Translations under genes and position numbers: made by a program
Source: an uncultured bacterium
GTDB taxonomy: Bacteria; Bacillota; Clostridia; Oscillospirales; Oscillospiraceae
Reading direction: 5' to 3'
NCBI GenBank assembly: GCA_905214155.1
Contig: CAJMLC010000008.1
Span: 1 to 25,899 of the forward strand
Length of the DNA stretch: 25,899 bases
Notes under the pieces: model-generated
What the model saw: only the letters and a program-made list of their open reading frames with translations
Databases searched by the model: none
Told to the model about the DNA's origin: nothing
Shown: piece by piece, positions 7,664 through 15,580 of the stretch
How positions within the stretch are numbered: position 1 is the stretch's first letter
How the letters are laid out: each line of letters begins with the position of its first letter

Positions 7664-8383
7664 TTATCCTTTACTCCGCACCGTGACCGCCGCCCAGAGA
7701 TACTTCGGCAGGCGCAGCATCCGCCCGAAGCGCTTCGGCTCCTTGATGAGGCGGTAGAGCCATTCGAGATTGCAGCGGATCATCCACTTCGGCGCGCGCT
7801 TCACCGTGCCCGCGAACGCATCCAGCGAACCGCCGAGGCCCGCCATCAGCCGCACATCCAGCTCGTCCTTGTGCGCGTGCATGAAAATCTCCTGCTTCGG
7901 CGCGCCGACACACACGAACAGCACATCGGGCTTGGCCGCGTTGATCTTCTCGATCACCGGCCCCTCATCCTTGAAATAGCCGTCCGCCGTCCCGCAGATC
8001 TGGAGGCCCGGATGCTTTTCCCGCATTTTTTCTGCGGCCAGCTCCGCGATGCCAGGCTTGCCGCCGAGGAGATAGAGCGTCTTTCCCGTCTCGGCCAGCA
8101 CGGTGAGCAGCCGGTCTGCAAAGTCCACGCCCGCGACCTTCTGCTTCAGCGGCGTTTTGCGCAGCTTCGCCGCGAGAACGACGCCCGCACCGTCCGGCAG
8201 GACGAGATCCGCCCCGTTCAGCAGCGCGCGGAACTGCGCGTCGTGCAGCGCCTCATAGCCGATCTCGGCGTTCGGCGTGACGACGATCGACGCGCCCGGC
8301 GCCTCAAGCAGCTCCTCTGCCCGCGCCACCGCCTCGTCCATCGTGACATTGTCAAATTGCAGCCCCAGCACATCCTGTTTCAT
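7664..8383 (-). CDS. WecG/TagA/CpsF-family glycosyltransferase (GT26)
   Basis: 239 residues. Family motifs are TPNAE with T36, the PDGAGVV loop with catalytic-type D64, LLGGKPG (105-111) and VGAPKQE (159-165). A basic, amphipathic C-terminus (about 195-238) matches the membrane-binding appendage described for TagA. TagA adds N-acetylmannosamine to undecaprenyl-linked GlcNAc in wall teichoic acid; relatives make other secondary polymers, and the nearby CsaB fusion suggests the latter here. First gene of a five-gene minus-strand operon. The ribosome site is weak (GGCGGGG), but the promoter is close and good. Confidence 0.93.
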   Translation of the reverse strand: MKQDVLGLQFDNVTMDEAVARAEELLEAPGASIVVTPNAEIGYEALHDAQFRALLNGADLVLPDGAGVVLAAKLRKTPLKQKVAGVDFADRLLTVLAETGKTLYLLGGKPGIAELAAEKMREKHPGLQICGTADGYFKDEGPVIEKINAAKPDVLFVCVGAPKQEIFMHAHKDELDVRLMAGLGGSLDAFAGTVKRAPKWMIRCNLEWLYRLIKEPKRFGRMLRLPKYLWAAVTVRSKG

Positions 8384-8415
8384 CTGCGCATACCCCGCCA
8401 GTTTAGAATGTTCCT

Positions 8416-8444
8416 ATCATACCACACGCGCGTGGATTTGTCCA
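8416..8444 (-). promoter_or_regulatory. Sigma-A promoter of the tagA-tmk-DJ1-mltG-U32 operon
   Basis: Minus strand: TGGACA (8439-8444), 17-base spacer, TATGAT (8416-8421). The implied 5' UTR is about 25 bases. No other convincing promoter was seen in this five-gene run. Confidence 0.82.
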
Positions 8445-8596
8445 TGTTTTCCCGGAAAAAGCCGCGTGCTGCGTGCTTCGCATTTGCTTCGCACATTTTC
8501 CCCGTCCGGCATAAACTGTTATGAAAGCCTCCGCATTGGCCGCCGAGCAGTATGCGCCAAATGCGAAGTTTATCATCATGTCAGGAGGGTATCAGA

Positions 8597-9442
8597 ATGT
8601 CAGATAACAATCAGGCCGGGACGGCTTGTGATCTGCGCGGCATCCGCGAGGCCGTCTGCGTCCATACCGACAAGATCAGCGACAGCTGTCTGGCCAAGGA
8701 CTGCATCGAAGATCTTCAGGTGTACTTAACGGTCCCGTCGCAGCAGGCGCTCGACTGTGCGGTCAGCGCGAAGGCGCGCTACGTCGAGCTGCTGCACGTC
8801 GGCGTCCACGTCGAGACCGTCCCCTATTCCACGGGCTACTACACGGTCGACCTCACGTTCTACTACCGCGTCATCGCCGATGCGTCCGCCGCAGGAGGCC
8901 GCCCGACGACGGTCACGGGCCTCGCCATCTTCTCGAAGCGGCTCGTCATGTTCGGCGGCGAGACGAGCGCGCGCAGCTTCTCGAGCCGAAGCGGCATCAG
9001 CTGCCTCTGCAAGCAGGCCATCCAGGCCGGAAACGTGCCGGAGGCCATCGTCGAGGTCGTCGACCCGATGATCCTCGGCTCTCGTGTCCAGGAGGTCTGC
9101 AGCTGCAGTTGCTGCCCGCCGTCGCCGCCGGTCATCCCGGAGGCCATCCTCGGCTGCTTCGAAGAGCAGCTCGTCCTCGACGGCGAGAGCAAGCGTCTGC
9201 TCGTCACGATCGGGCAGTTTTCCATCGCGCGGCTTGAGCGCAGCACGCAGCTGCTCATCCCGACGTTCGATTACTGCATCCCGTCGAAGACGTGCAAAAA
9301 CGTCGGCAGCTCCAACACCGAATCGCCCTGCGAGGTCTTCGGCCAGATCGAGTTCCCGATGGACGCCTTCTTCCCCAGCAAGGCAGATTCCTGCATCCCC
9401 GCCAAGGACAGCTGCACAAATTGCGCGAAGACCGCCACGTAA
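8597..9442 (+). CDS. Cysteine-rich conserved-looking protein of unknown function
   Basis: 281 residues. I do not recognise a characterised family. The ATG at 8597 is chosen for AGGAGGG upstream; a longer reading from 8552 lacks a ribosome site. There are 18 cysteines, clustered at 11-54 (DSCLAKDCIEDLQVYL), 136-138 (CLC), 168-173 (CSCSCC, followed by PPSPP) and 227-276 (ending SCTNC). Between them are two beta-rich halves, about 40-160 and 185-255, that might be related domains on either side of the Cys-Pro linker. No signal peptide or membrane helix is present, so it is probably cytoplasmic or, if Clostridia-typical, part of a spore structure; that is a guess. It is monocistronic, and no good sigma-A promoter was found upstream. 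Confidence 0.85.
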   Translation: MSDNNQAGTACDLRGIREAVCVHTDKISDSCLAKDCIEDLQVYLTVPSQQALDCAVSAKARYVELLHVGVHVETVPYSTGYYTVDLTFYYRVIADASAAGGRPTTVTGLAIFSKRLVMFGGETSARSFSSRSGISCLCKQAIQAGNVPEAIVEVVDPMILGSRVQEVCSCSCCPPSPPVIPEAILGCFEEQLVLDGESKRLLVTIGQFSIARLERSTQLLIPTFDYCIPSKTCKNVGSSNTESPCEVFGQIEFPMDAFFPSKADSCIPAKDSCTNCAKTAT

Positions 9443-9450
9443 GCAAAAAA

Positions 9451-9502
9451 GCCCCCCTCTTCGCAGAGGGGGGACGATCGCCGAAGGCGATCAGGGGGGA
9501 GA
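9451..9502. repeat. Hairpin repeat, second family, copy C
   Basis: A 9-bp stem 9452-9460/9465-9473 (CCCCCCTCT / AGAGGGGGG) is followed by a 7-bp variable stem 9476-9482/9486-9492 with loop GAA, then CAGGGGGGAG. It has the same layout as 25491-25541. It directly follows the Cys-rich gene. Confidence 0.8.
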
Positions 9503-9512
9503 AGTTTTTTCA

Positions 9513-9567
9513 TACTCCCCCGGGACTCGCTTTGCTCGGCCAGCCCCCTCTTGGTAGAGGGGGCCTT
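9513..9567. repeat. Hairpin repeat, second family, copy D, opposite orientation
   Basis: The reverse complement begins GGCCCCCTCTACCAAGAGGG and is identical to the start of the 25491 copy for about 25 bases, then diverges in the variable stem and ends with GGGGGAGTA. On the plus strand the GCCCCCTC/GAGGGGGC hairpin is followed by CTTTTATTT, so it can serve as the terminator of the upstream plus-strand gene at this convergent junction. Confidence 0.8.
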
Positions 9568-9587
9568 TTATTTCTGTCTTTCCGCGC

Positions 9588-10736
9588 TCAAAAAATCCCC
9601 TGCTCCGCGAGCACGGCGCACATTTCTTCCACGCGCGCGTCCCACGAGCTTTTGCGTCCCTCTTCGATGCGGAGTGCCGTGCGCTCCGGCTGCGTATCAC
9701 AAAGCGCGGCCTCGCACGCCGCCGCAAACCCCGCCGCATCGTCCGCGATGTGGATGAGCGGCGCATACTGCAGGATCTGATCCGGCTGCCGCGTGGAGAC
9801 GATGGGCCGCCCGGTCGCGAGATATTCATAGAACTTCAGCGGGCTGACGTCTTTACTCAGATCGCTCTTCGCGAACAGATTCAGGCAGGCGTCAAAATGC
9901 GCCAGATACTGCGGCAGCTGCTCGTTCGGCTTCATACCGAGGAAGTGGTTGTTCGGCAGCGCGCGCAGCGCCGAGAGGTCGACGCCCGGCTTTTCCTTCC
10001 CGATCCAGACGAAGTGCCAGTCCGGCCGGGCCTTCGCCGCCTGCTCCACAAAATCATATTCGATGCAGCTCTGCAGCGCGCCGACGAAGCCGAACAGCGG
10101 ATGCGGAATGTCTTTCAGATCGTCCGGCACGGGCTGCGGCTTCGCCGCCTCGGCGAAGCGCTCAAAATTCGCGCCGTTCGGGATGAAGCGCGTCTTCGGC
10201 TGCGCCGTCCGCAGCCGCTCCGCCAGCGCCTCGGCGGTCGCGAACGTCATGTCCGTCTTTCCCGCCAGCTCCAGCTCCATCGCATCCACCTGCGCCGGGT
10301 CCATCAGCCCACCGTAGGCCGAGTGGCGATCCACACAGTCGTAAACGAGGGCGCTGTGCGGCACAAGGTCGACCAGGTCGACCGTCACCGGCGAATACAC
10401 CCAGAGCACTGGGTTTTCAAACCCGTGCTCTTTCATTTTTTCGCGGATGAATTTTGCGTTCTTCTTCTGATTGATGCGGTTGATGAATCGTTTCTTATAG
10501 AAAAACGGCAGCACCGGCGGCAGCGAATAGACCGTGATATTCTCCTGCGGATGCACCGGCGGCTCCTTATATTTCGTCATCAGCGGCTTCGCGTGCTTGT
10601 CGCGCAGCGGGGCGATGATGGTCGCGGACGGGTCAAAATACAGAATTTCCGCGTCCGGGATGCGGCTCATGACCTGCTGCTTGCGGGTCGGGATCGGGTA
10701 CCACGGCGACGTGGCCAGACAAACGATCTGTCTCAT
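9588..10736 (-). CDS. Glycosyltransferase, GT4-like (TuaH-like)
   Basis: 382 residues of a GT-B fold. The N-half has LVYDCVDRHSAYGG, and the C-half has the nucleotide-sugar binding region FGFVGALQS, LNLFAKSDLSKDVSPLKFYEYLATGRPIVST; the E-containing KFYEYLATG segment is the usual donor-site motif. The DCVDRHSA block resembles transferases of the teichuronic-acid TuaH type. No signal peptide is present, so it should act on the cytoplasmic face. Its ATG begins one base after the stop of the GT-CsaB fusion (TGAATG), so the two are co-translated parts of one polysaccharide operon. The exact sugar is unknown. Confidence 0.88.
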   Translation of the reverse strand: MRQIVCLATSPWYPIPTRKQQVMSRIPDAEILYFDPSATIIAPLRDKHAKPLMTKYKEPPVHPQENITVYSLPPVLPFFYKKRFINRINQKKNAKFIREKMKEHGFENPVLWVYSPVTVDLVDLVPHSALVYDCVDRHSAYGGLMDPAQVDAMELELAGKTDMTFATAEALAERLRTAQPKTRFIPNGANFERFAEAAKPQPVPDDLKDIPHPLFGFVGALQSCIEYDFVEQAAKARPDWHFVWIGKEKPGVDLSALRALPNNHFLGMKPNEQLPQYLAHFDACLNLFAKSDLSKDVSPLKFYEYLATGRPIVSTRQPDQILQYAPLIHIADDAAGFAAACEAALCDTQPERTALRIEEGRKSSWDARVEEMCAVLAEQGIF

Positions 10737-12944
10737 TCAGGCTTCCTCCATCAGCTTCCGGGCAATCTGCTCATTTTCTTCGGCGAGCGCGTGCAGGTGC
10801 GACACGTCATAGCGCTCCTGCGCGGCAAGGGCCGCGTCGATTTCGCCCTTCAAGCCCTCCGGCGTCAGCGTCTCAAACGCGGTGCAGTGCTTCTGCCCGA
10901 TGTAGCGCATGAAGCCCGTGACCTTCGGGTCATACGACACCGCGACGAGCGGCGCGCCCACGCTCGACGCAAAGATCAGCGTATGCAGCCGCATCGACAC
11001 GACGAGCCGCATCCGCTTCATCATGCCGATGATGAGCGTCTCGTCCTCCGGTGTCGGGAGCAGCACGCTCTCACGGCGCAGCGCCGCGCGCACCTCGCGC
11101 GTCACGCCGAGGTCGCGGTTCGGCTCCAGCGCAAAAAACACCGGCGTCAGACCATACTTTTCATGCACATACTCCGCGGCCTCGACGAAGCACTGCTTCT
11201 TCTGCGCGAACTCGTGCCACGGCCGCAGCACAAAGAGCGCATAGCCGCCCGCCGGGTCGAGCTTCTGACTGAGCAGGAAGCTGTCCACCGCGCCGTCCGT
11301 CCCCGGCTGGAGCAGCAGCGCCGGATCCGCCGTGATGTGGACGGCGGGCCGCGTCACACCCATGCTGCGCAGCTCCTCTGCGGACAGGTCTTCGCGGAGC
11401 GTGATGGCATCGACGCAGCGGTCGATGACCTTCGCCGCATGGCGGCGGTTGGACGCGGAATGGACCGGCCCGATGCCGCAGCCGTACATCAGGACTTTGT
11501 TGCCGCAGCGCTTGGCCAGCCGGATGCTCATCAGGTAATAGTGCAGGCTCCGCGTGCTCGTCTCGTCCTGAATGAGGCTCCCGCCGCCGGAGAGGAACAG
11601 CTTCGTCCTGCGCATGATGGGCAGGAACGCGAACGGGTCGAACGCATGGACAGAGCCGACATGATAGCGCAGCCGCGTCTGCTTCGGGTTATGCGAGAGG
11701 ACGTAGATGGGCATATCCGGGTCGATGTGCCGCATCTGCGCGAGTATCGCCTTCAGGATCGCGTCGTCGCCCGCATTGCCCTTGCCGTATGCCCCGCAGA
11801 TCAGGACGCCCCGGCGCTTTTCCTTCGCGCGGGCCGTGCGGCGCAGGATGGTCTGATAAATTTCGATCTGCTTGCCGACGGTCGCGTCGATGGAAAACTC
11901 GCGCGACGCCTTTTCATAGAGGTTCTCGCCGAGCTGCTCGCGCATCGCGCGGCTCTCGGCCAGACGGCCGATGCACGCGCCGAGGGCCTCGGCGTCCTGC
12001 GGATGGAACAGCAGCCCGGTCACGCCGTGCTCAATGATGTACGGAATCCCGCCGACATCCGAGGCGATCGTCGCGCAGTGCATCCGCGCGCCCTCGGTGA
12101 TCGCGTAGGGGAACGTCTCAGAAAGAGAGGTCAGCGTGTTCACGTCCAGCGCATGGTAGAAGCTGTCCATGTCCGTCACCCACCCGGCAAACACATAGCT
12201 CCCCTTCGGGCAGAGCTCCGCGGCCAGCTTTTCGAGCATTTCGCGCTCCTCGCCGTCGCCCGCGATGAGCAGCCGGATGTTCGGGTGCTCCTTCGCCGCA
12301 AGGGCAAAGCCGCGGATCAGCGTCGCCACGTCCTTCACCGGGTTCAGCCGCGCCGCGATGCCGAACACGACATCGTCCGCCCCGGCCTCGAGGCCGACGC
12401 TTTTCAGATAGTCCTCCCGCCCCATCGCAGGCGTCCGCGGCGTAAAATCGACGCCGTTGTAGATGGAGAACATCGTCTGCGGGTCAAAGCCGCGTTCGAT
12501 CAGCATCTGGCTCACCGCGTCGGACACGCCGATGTGATAGTCAAAGCAGCGCAGCGCGATCGTATTGATCGTGCCGAACGTCAGCCGGTGCAGCGGGCGG
12601 CCCAGATAGTCGAGCCGGTAGTCGCTGTGGACGGTCGTCACGATGGGCACATGGATCGTCCGCCGCAAGATCGCGCCGGTCATGTTCGCCCGCGCGCCGT
12701 GGCAGTGGACGACCTCAAAGCGCTCGTCCTCGATCATGCGCGCCAGCGCGCGGATGCTCGCGGCGACGCCGCAGTCCATCACGACGGTATCGATGCCGAG
12801 CTCCCGCGCCTCCTGCGCGAACGGCCCGTCCATAAAGCAGACCAGCCGCACCGTCTGCGTCTGGCCCAGGCCCTCCAGCAGCGACAGCACATGCGTCTTC
12901 GCGCCGCCCACATCGCCGCCGGAAATGAGATGCAGTATTTTCAT
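10737..12944 (-). CDS. Fusion: GT4 glycosyltransferase + CsaB-type polysaccharide pyruvyl transferase
   Basis: 735 residues. Residues 1-368 are a GT4 glycosyltransferase: N-terminal GGAKTHVLSLL, then IYNGVDF, RLNPVKDVATLI and the E-x7-E donor motif at E276-E284 (SETFPYAITEGAR). After a short basic linker (369-378), residues 379-735 are a polysaccharide pyruvyl transferase: LICGAYGKGNAGDDAIL, LSGGGSLIQDETSTRS, and the MRLHTLIFA motif with the likely active-site histidine. CsaB puts ketal pyruvate on secondary cell-wall polymer, the ligand that anchors SLH-domain proteins. The fusion would couple sugar addition with pyruvylation. ATG 12942-12944 (MKILHLISGG) is preferred to TTG at 12959; the ribosome site is weak either way. 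Confidence 0.93.
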   Translation of the reverse strand: MKILHLISGGDVGGAKTHVLSLLEGLGQTQTVRLVCFMDGPFAQEARELGIDTVVMDCGVAASIRALARMIEDERFEVVHCHGARANMTGAILRRTIHVPIVTTVHSDYRLDYLGRPLHRLTFGTINTIALRCFDYHIGVSDAVSQMLIERGFDPQTMFSIYNGVDFTPRTPAMGREDYLKSVGLEAGADDVVFGIAARLNPVKDVATLIRGFALAAKEHPNIRLLIAGDGEEREMLEKLAAELCPKGSYVFAGWVTDMDSFYHALDVNTLTSLSETFPYAITEGARMHCATIASDVGGIPYIIEHGVTGLLFHPQDAEALGACIGRLAESRAMREQLGENLYEKASREFSIDATVGKQIEIYQTILRRTARAKEKRRGVLICGAYGKGNAGDDAILKAILAQMRHIDPDMPIYVLSHNPKQTRLRYHVGSVHAFDPFAFLPIMRRTKLFLSGGGSLIQDETSTRSLHYYLMSIRLAKRCGNKVLMYGCGIGPVHSASNRRHAAKVIDRCVDAITLREDLSAEELRSMGVTRPAVHITADPALLLQPGTDGAVDSFLLSQKLDPAGGYALFVLRPWHEFAQKKQCFVEAAEYVHEKYGLTPVFFALEPNRDLGVTREVRAALRRESVLLPTPEDETLIIGMMKRMRLVVSMRLHTLIFASSVGAPLVAVSYDPKVTGFMRYIGQKHCTAFETLTPEGLKGEIDAALAAQERYDVSHLHALAEENEQIARKLMEEA

Positions 12945-12970
12945 ATCTATAAACCCCAAAGAAATTTTTC

Positions 12971-12999
12971 TTGTAACCTGACCTATAATACGCTATATT
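12971..12999 (+). promoter_or_regulatory. Candidate promoter for the DUF4330-wzy-DUF3783 operon
   Basis: TTGTAA (12971-12976), 17-base spacer, TATATT (12994-12999), in an AT-rich island that contrasts with the GC-rich genes around it. A second TATAAT lies at 12984-12989 but lacks a partner. It overlaps the leftward promoter, so the two transcription units may interfere. Confidence 0.6.
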
Positions 13000-13020
13000 A
13001 TACTCGATTTGGTTTGTCAA
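12992..13020 (-). promoter_or_regulatory. Candidate promoter for the GT-CsaB operon
   Basis: Minus strand: perfect TTGACA (13015-13020), 17-base spacer, TATAGC (12992-12997). The -10 match is moderate; the -35 is strong. Confidence 0.6.
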
Positions 13021-13053
13021 ATCAACGTCGCAATGCAATTTGGAGGTATTATC

Positions 13054-13512
13054 ATGAAGATCATCGACGAAAAAGGTCGTCTGTTCGGAAAGCTCAATCT
13101 CATCGATCTGCTGGTCATCGTGCTGCTCATCGCCGCCGTCGCCGCCGTGGCGTGGAAGCTCGTGGGCAAAAAGGCCGCAGAGACCGTCGCCAACACGGGC
13201 CGCACCATCACCTATACCGTCACCGTTGAAGACGTGAACCGCGAAGCGGCAGAGTTCGCCTCGACGCAGATCGGCAAGTCCCTCGTCAACAATTCCAAGG
13301 TCGTCGACGCCGCCATCACCGACGCTGCCGTCACAGACCGCGCTGACAGCGCGCATGTCGACCTCGCCGTGACCATCGAAGGCCGCGGCCAGTTCACCGG
13401 CAACGTCTACAAAGTCGGCGCGCAGGAGGTGCGCGTCGGGTACGAATATATCGTCAAAACCAGCGAATTTGAGCTGACGGGCATCATCACCGCGATGACC
13501 GTTGCGGAGTGA
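13054..13512 (+). CDS. DUF4330-family membrane protein
   Basis: 152 residues. The N-terminus MKIIDEKGRLFGKLNLIDLL is the family signature. It is followed by one membrane helix (about 16-38) and a roughly 110-residue beta-rich domain expected outside the cell. TGGAGGT lies just before the ATG. The family has no established biochemical role. In Clostridia it often sits near polysaccharide genes, and here it opens the operon with the O-antigen-ligase-like protein 4 bases downstream, facing the CsaB fusion. A role in polymer export or assembly is inference from position. Confidence 0.88.
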   Translation: MKIIDEKGRLFGKLNLIDLLVIVLLIAAVAAVAWKLVGKKAAETVANTGRTITYTVTVEDVNREAAEFASTQIGKSLVNNSKVVDAAITDAAVTDRADSAHVDLAVTIEGRGQFTGNVYKVGAQEVRVGYEYIVKTSEFELTGIITAMTVAE

Positions 13513-13516
13513 TGCC

Positions 13517-15094
13517 ATGATCGCTTCCAGTTTGACCTGCCGTGTGCTGCGCGCCGTCTGGCTGTGGCTCGCGGCCCTCGGGCAGAGCAGCCGCGTCTTC
13601 GCGGCCATCGGACGCTGCTATCGCGCTTCCGGCACACACCGGACGCTTGCCCGCTGGCTCGGCGCAGAGCCGCGCGCGCTGCAAAGCTCCCGCTATACGC
13701 GCGCATTCACAAAAGAGAATGCGCACCTTGCCCGCAAAATAAAGCTCCGTGCTGCCATTAAGTCCTCCCTGCTCTACCACATCTACCGCGCGGTGCTTCG
13801 CTGCGGACAGGATAGCCGTATTCTCTCGTGGCTGTTCTCCGGCGGCGTGACCGGGATGATCCTGATCTGCATCGGCCTCTACGCGGGCGTGGACTATGTC
13901 CTGCGCGACGTGCTGGCCATTCCGGTGCTCGGCTCGATGTGGGACGAGGCGCTGCTGCTCTTTGCCGCGCTCTGGATCTGCGGGCAGCGCATCGAGGCGA
14001 GATCGCCCCTCGCCGCCCGCACCACGCCGATGGACTGCGGCATCCTGCTGTTCCTGACCGCCGGCTTCGTGCTCATGAACGTCAACGCGCCGTTCTTCTC
14101 CATCCAGGTGTCCGGCTTCCGCGCCTCGTGCCAGTATCTGCTCTGGTTCTTCATCGTCACGCGCATTCTCCGCGACGACCGGGACGTCATGCGCCTCTAC
14201 GGTGCGCTTGTCGGCCTCGGCGTCTTGCTCGCACTGCACGGCATCTATCAGTATATCGTCGCCGTGCCCATCCCGGCCAGCTGGATGACCCATACCGAGA
14301 CCGCCGTCCGTACCCGCGTCTATTCCATCTTCGGCAGCCCCAACATCATGGGCGACTTTATGGTCATGGTTGCGCCGATGTGCGCGGGCCTCGCCTACTG
14401 CGTCAAGGACACGAAATGGAAGATCGCGGCCTGGATCGGCACGATCCTGATGTGCTTTGCCTGCCTGTTCACGATGTCGCGCGCCTCGTGGGTCGCGATG
14501 GCGATCGCCGTTGTGATCTTCGTTCTGCTCGTCGACCGGCGGCTGCTCGCGCTGCTCGCCGTGGCGGGCGTTGGAGCCTGCTTCGTGCCGTTCGTGCGGA
14601 CACGCATCGGCTTCCTCTTCACCGATGATTTCACCGCCGCCAACACCAGCGGTGGCCGCGCGGGCCGCAAGCTCAACGCGCTGAACCTGTTCTACGCGGG
14701 CAACCCATGGGTCGGCGTGGGCGAGGGGATGTTTGGCGGCGCCGTCGCCATGCAGAATCAGGTGCTCGACGGCATCGACTATTTCTACGTCGACAACTAT
14801 TTCCTCAAGACCATGGTCGAGATGGGCTACTGCGGCCTCGCCGCGTTCTGCCTGATGCTGCTCGGCTTCCTCGGCGCGGCCTGCCGGGCCCTTTACCGGA
14901 AGGCTGCCGACTTCAAAGCCGGCCTCGACCGCCTCTTCCCGCTCTGTGCCGGCATGTTTGCCGGTCTCTGCGGCGTGATCGTCCACTGCTTCTTTGAAAA
15001 CATCTTCGAAGAGCCGTATATGATGGCCTATTTCTGGTCGATCGCGGGCCTTCTGGCCTACATCGGCTTTCTGCGAAAGGAGGCGCGCGCATGA
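13517..15094 (+). CDS. O-antigen ligase/polymerase-like membrane protein (Wzy_C type)
   Basis: 525 residues. A basic cytoplasmic region of about 105 residues is followed by many hydrophobic segments. A large loop follows VPFVRTRIGFLF. Family features are FTMSRASWVAMAIAVV (SR-[GA]-x-W type motif), and the loop with WVGVGEGMFGG and FYVDNYFLKTMVEMGYCGLAAF. Such proteins polymerise or transfer lipid-linked glycan units at the outer face of the membrane. ATG 13517 has GGAG 7 bases upstream; an in-frame TTG at 13502 is less likely. The stop overlaps the DUF3783 start by ATGA, so translation is coupled. It is probably the polymerase for the pyruvylated polymer made by the divergent genes. Confidence 0.88.
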   Translation: MIASSLTCRVLRAVWLWLAALGQSSRVFAAIGRCYRASGTHRTLARWLGAEPRALQSSRYTRAFTKENAHLARKIKLRAAIKSSLLYHIYRAVLRCGQDSRILSWLFSGGVTGMILICIGLYAGVDYVLRDVLAIPVLGSMWDEALLLFAALWICGQRIEARSPLAARTTPMDCGILLFLTAGFVLMNVNAPFFSIQVSGFRASCQYLLWFFIVTRILRDDRDVMRLYGALVGLGVLLALHGIYQYIVAVPIPASWMTHTETAVRTRVYSIFGSPNIMGDFMVMVAPMCAGLAYCVKDTKWKIAAWIGTILMCFACLFTMSRASWVAMAIAVVIFVLLVDRRLLALLAVAGVGACFVPFVRTRIGFLFTDDFTAANTSGGRAGRKLNALNLFYAGNPWVGVGEGMFGGAVAMQNQVLDGIDYFYVDNYFLKTMVEMGYCGLAAFCLMLLGFLGAACRALYRKAADFKAGLDRLFPLCAGMFAGLCGVIVHCFFENIFEEPYMMAYFWSIAGLLAYIGFLRKEARA

Positions 15095-15486
15095 CGCCCA
15101 TACTTCTCACCTGGAACCTGCCCGCCAAAAAGGCGGCCAAGGCCCGGATGCTCGCGATGCGCTCCGGCGTCCGCATGGCCGCCGTCGAGACCTGGCAGTA
15201 TCTCCAGCCCCTCGGCAGCTTCACGGGCGACTGCGGCAGCATGGATTCTCTCTACGATGGCGCAGGCTTTTCCGAGGAAATGCTCCTTTTCGCGCACTTC
15301 CCGGAGACGCTGCTCTCCCGCTTCCTGCAGGGCTGGAAGACCGCAGGGCTCCCGCCCGTGGCGCTCAAGGCCGTCTTAACCGACACGAACCGTGACTGGA
15401 ACTCGCTCGAGCTGCATGAGCAGCTTGTGGCCGAGCGCGATTCCATCCGCCGCGGCCTCCGGCCCGAAGGGCACGACGCGCCGTAA
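15091..15486 (+). CDS. DUF3783-family protein
   Basis: 131 residues, cytoplasmic. The C-half carries the DUF3783 pattern: EMLLFAHFPETLLSRFLQGW, then PPVALKAVLTDTNRDWNSLELHEQL. The N-terminal 55 residues are basic (PAKKAAKARMLAMRSG) and more variable. The family is uncharacterised. The ATG lies inside the stop of the wzy-like gene (ATGA overlap), with AAAGGAGG immediately upstream, so it is translated from the same mRNA. No terminator was seen before the next promoter at 15535. Why a small cytosolic protein is coupled to a glycan polymerase is unknown. Confidence 0.85.
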   Translation: MTPILLTWNLPAKKAAKARMLAMRSGVRMAAVETWQYLQPLGSFTGDCGSMDSLYDGAGFSEEMLLFAHFPETLLSRFLQGWKTAGLPPVALKAVLTDTNRDWNSLELHEQLVAERDSIRRGLRPEGHDAP

Positions 15487-15534
15487 GGAACCCACAGCGC
15501 GCAAGGATTTTGTCGAAATTGTCAAAATCTGCAC

Positions 15535-15562
15535 TTGACTTTTGTAGAAACCGTGCTACAAT
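15535..15562 (+). promoter_or_regulatory. Sigma-A promoter of glyA
   Basis: TTGACT (15535-15540), 16-base spacer, TACAAT (15557-15562). Transcription would begin near 15569, just before the riboswitch. Confidence 0.85.
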
Positions 15563-15580
15563 AAACGCAAATTAAACAAC

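Noticed and set aside
8476..8568. An 11-base inverted pair (CTTCGCATTTG at 8476-8486 and its complement at 8558-8568) upstream of the Cys-rich gene
   Set aside because: The arms are 71 bases apart with no supporting structure between them; chance or an old repeat remnant is as likely as function.
9750..13229. An 1159-codon plus-strand frame across both glycosyltransferase genes
   Set aside because: It is antisense to two well-supported genes, crosses their intergenic promoter region and has an arginine-rich composition typical of shadow frames.
13487..14986. A 499-codon minus-strand frame opposite the Wzy-like gene
   Set aside because: Composition is H, D, E and A rich without hydrophobic core; the plus strand shows a clear membrane protein with ribosome site and coupled neighbours.
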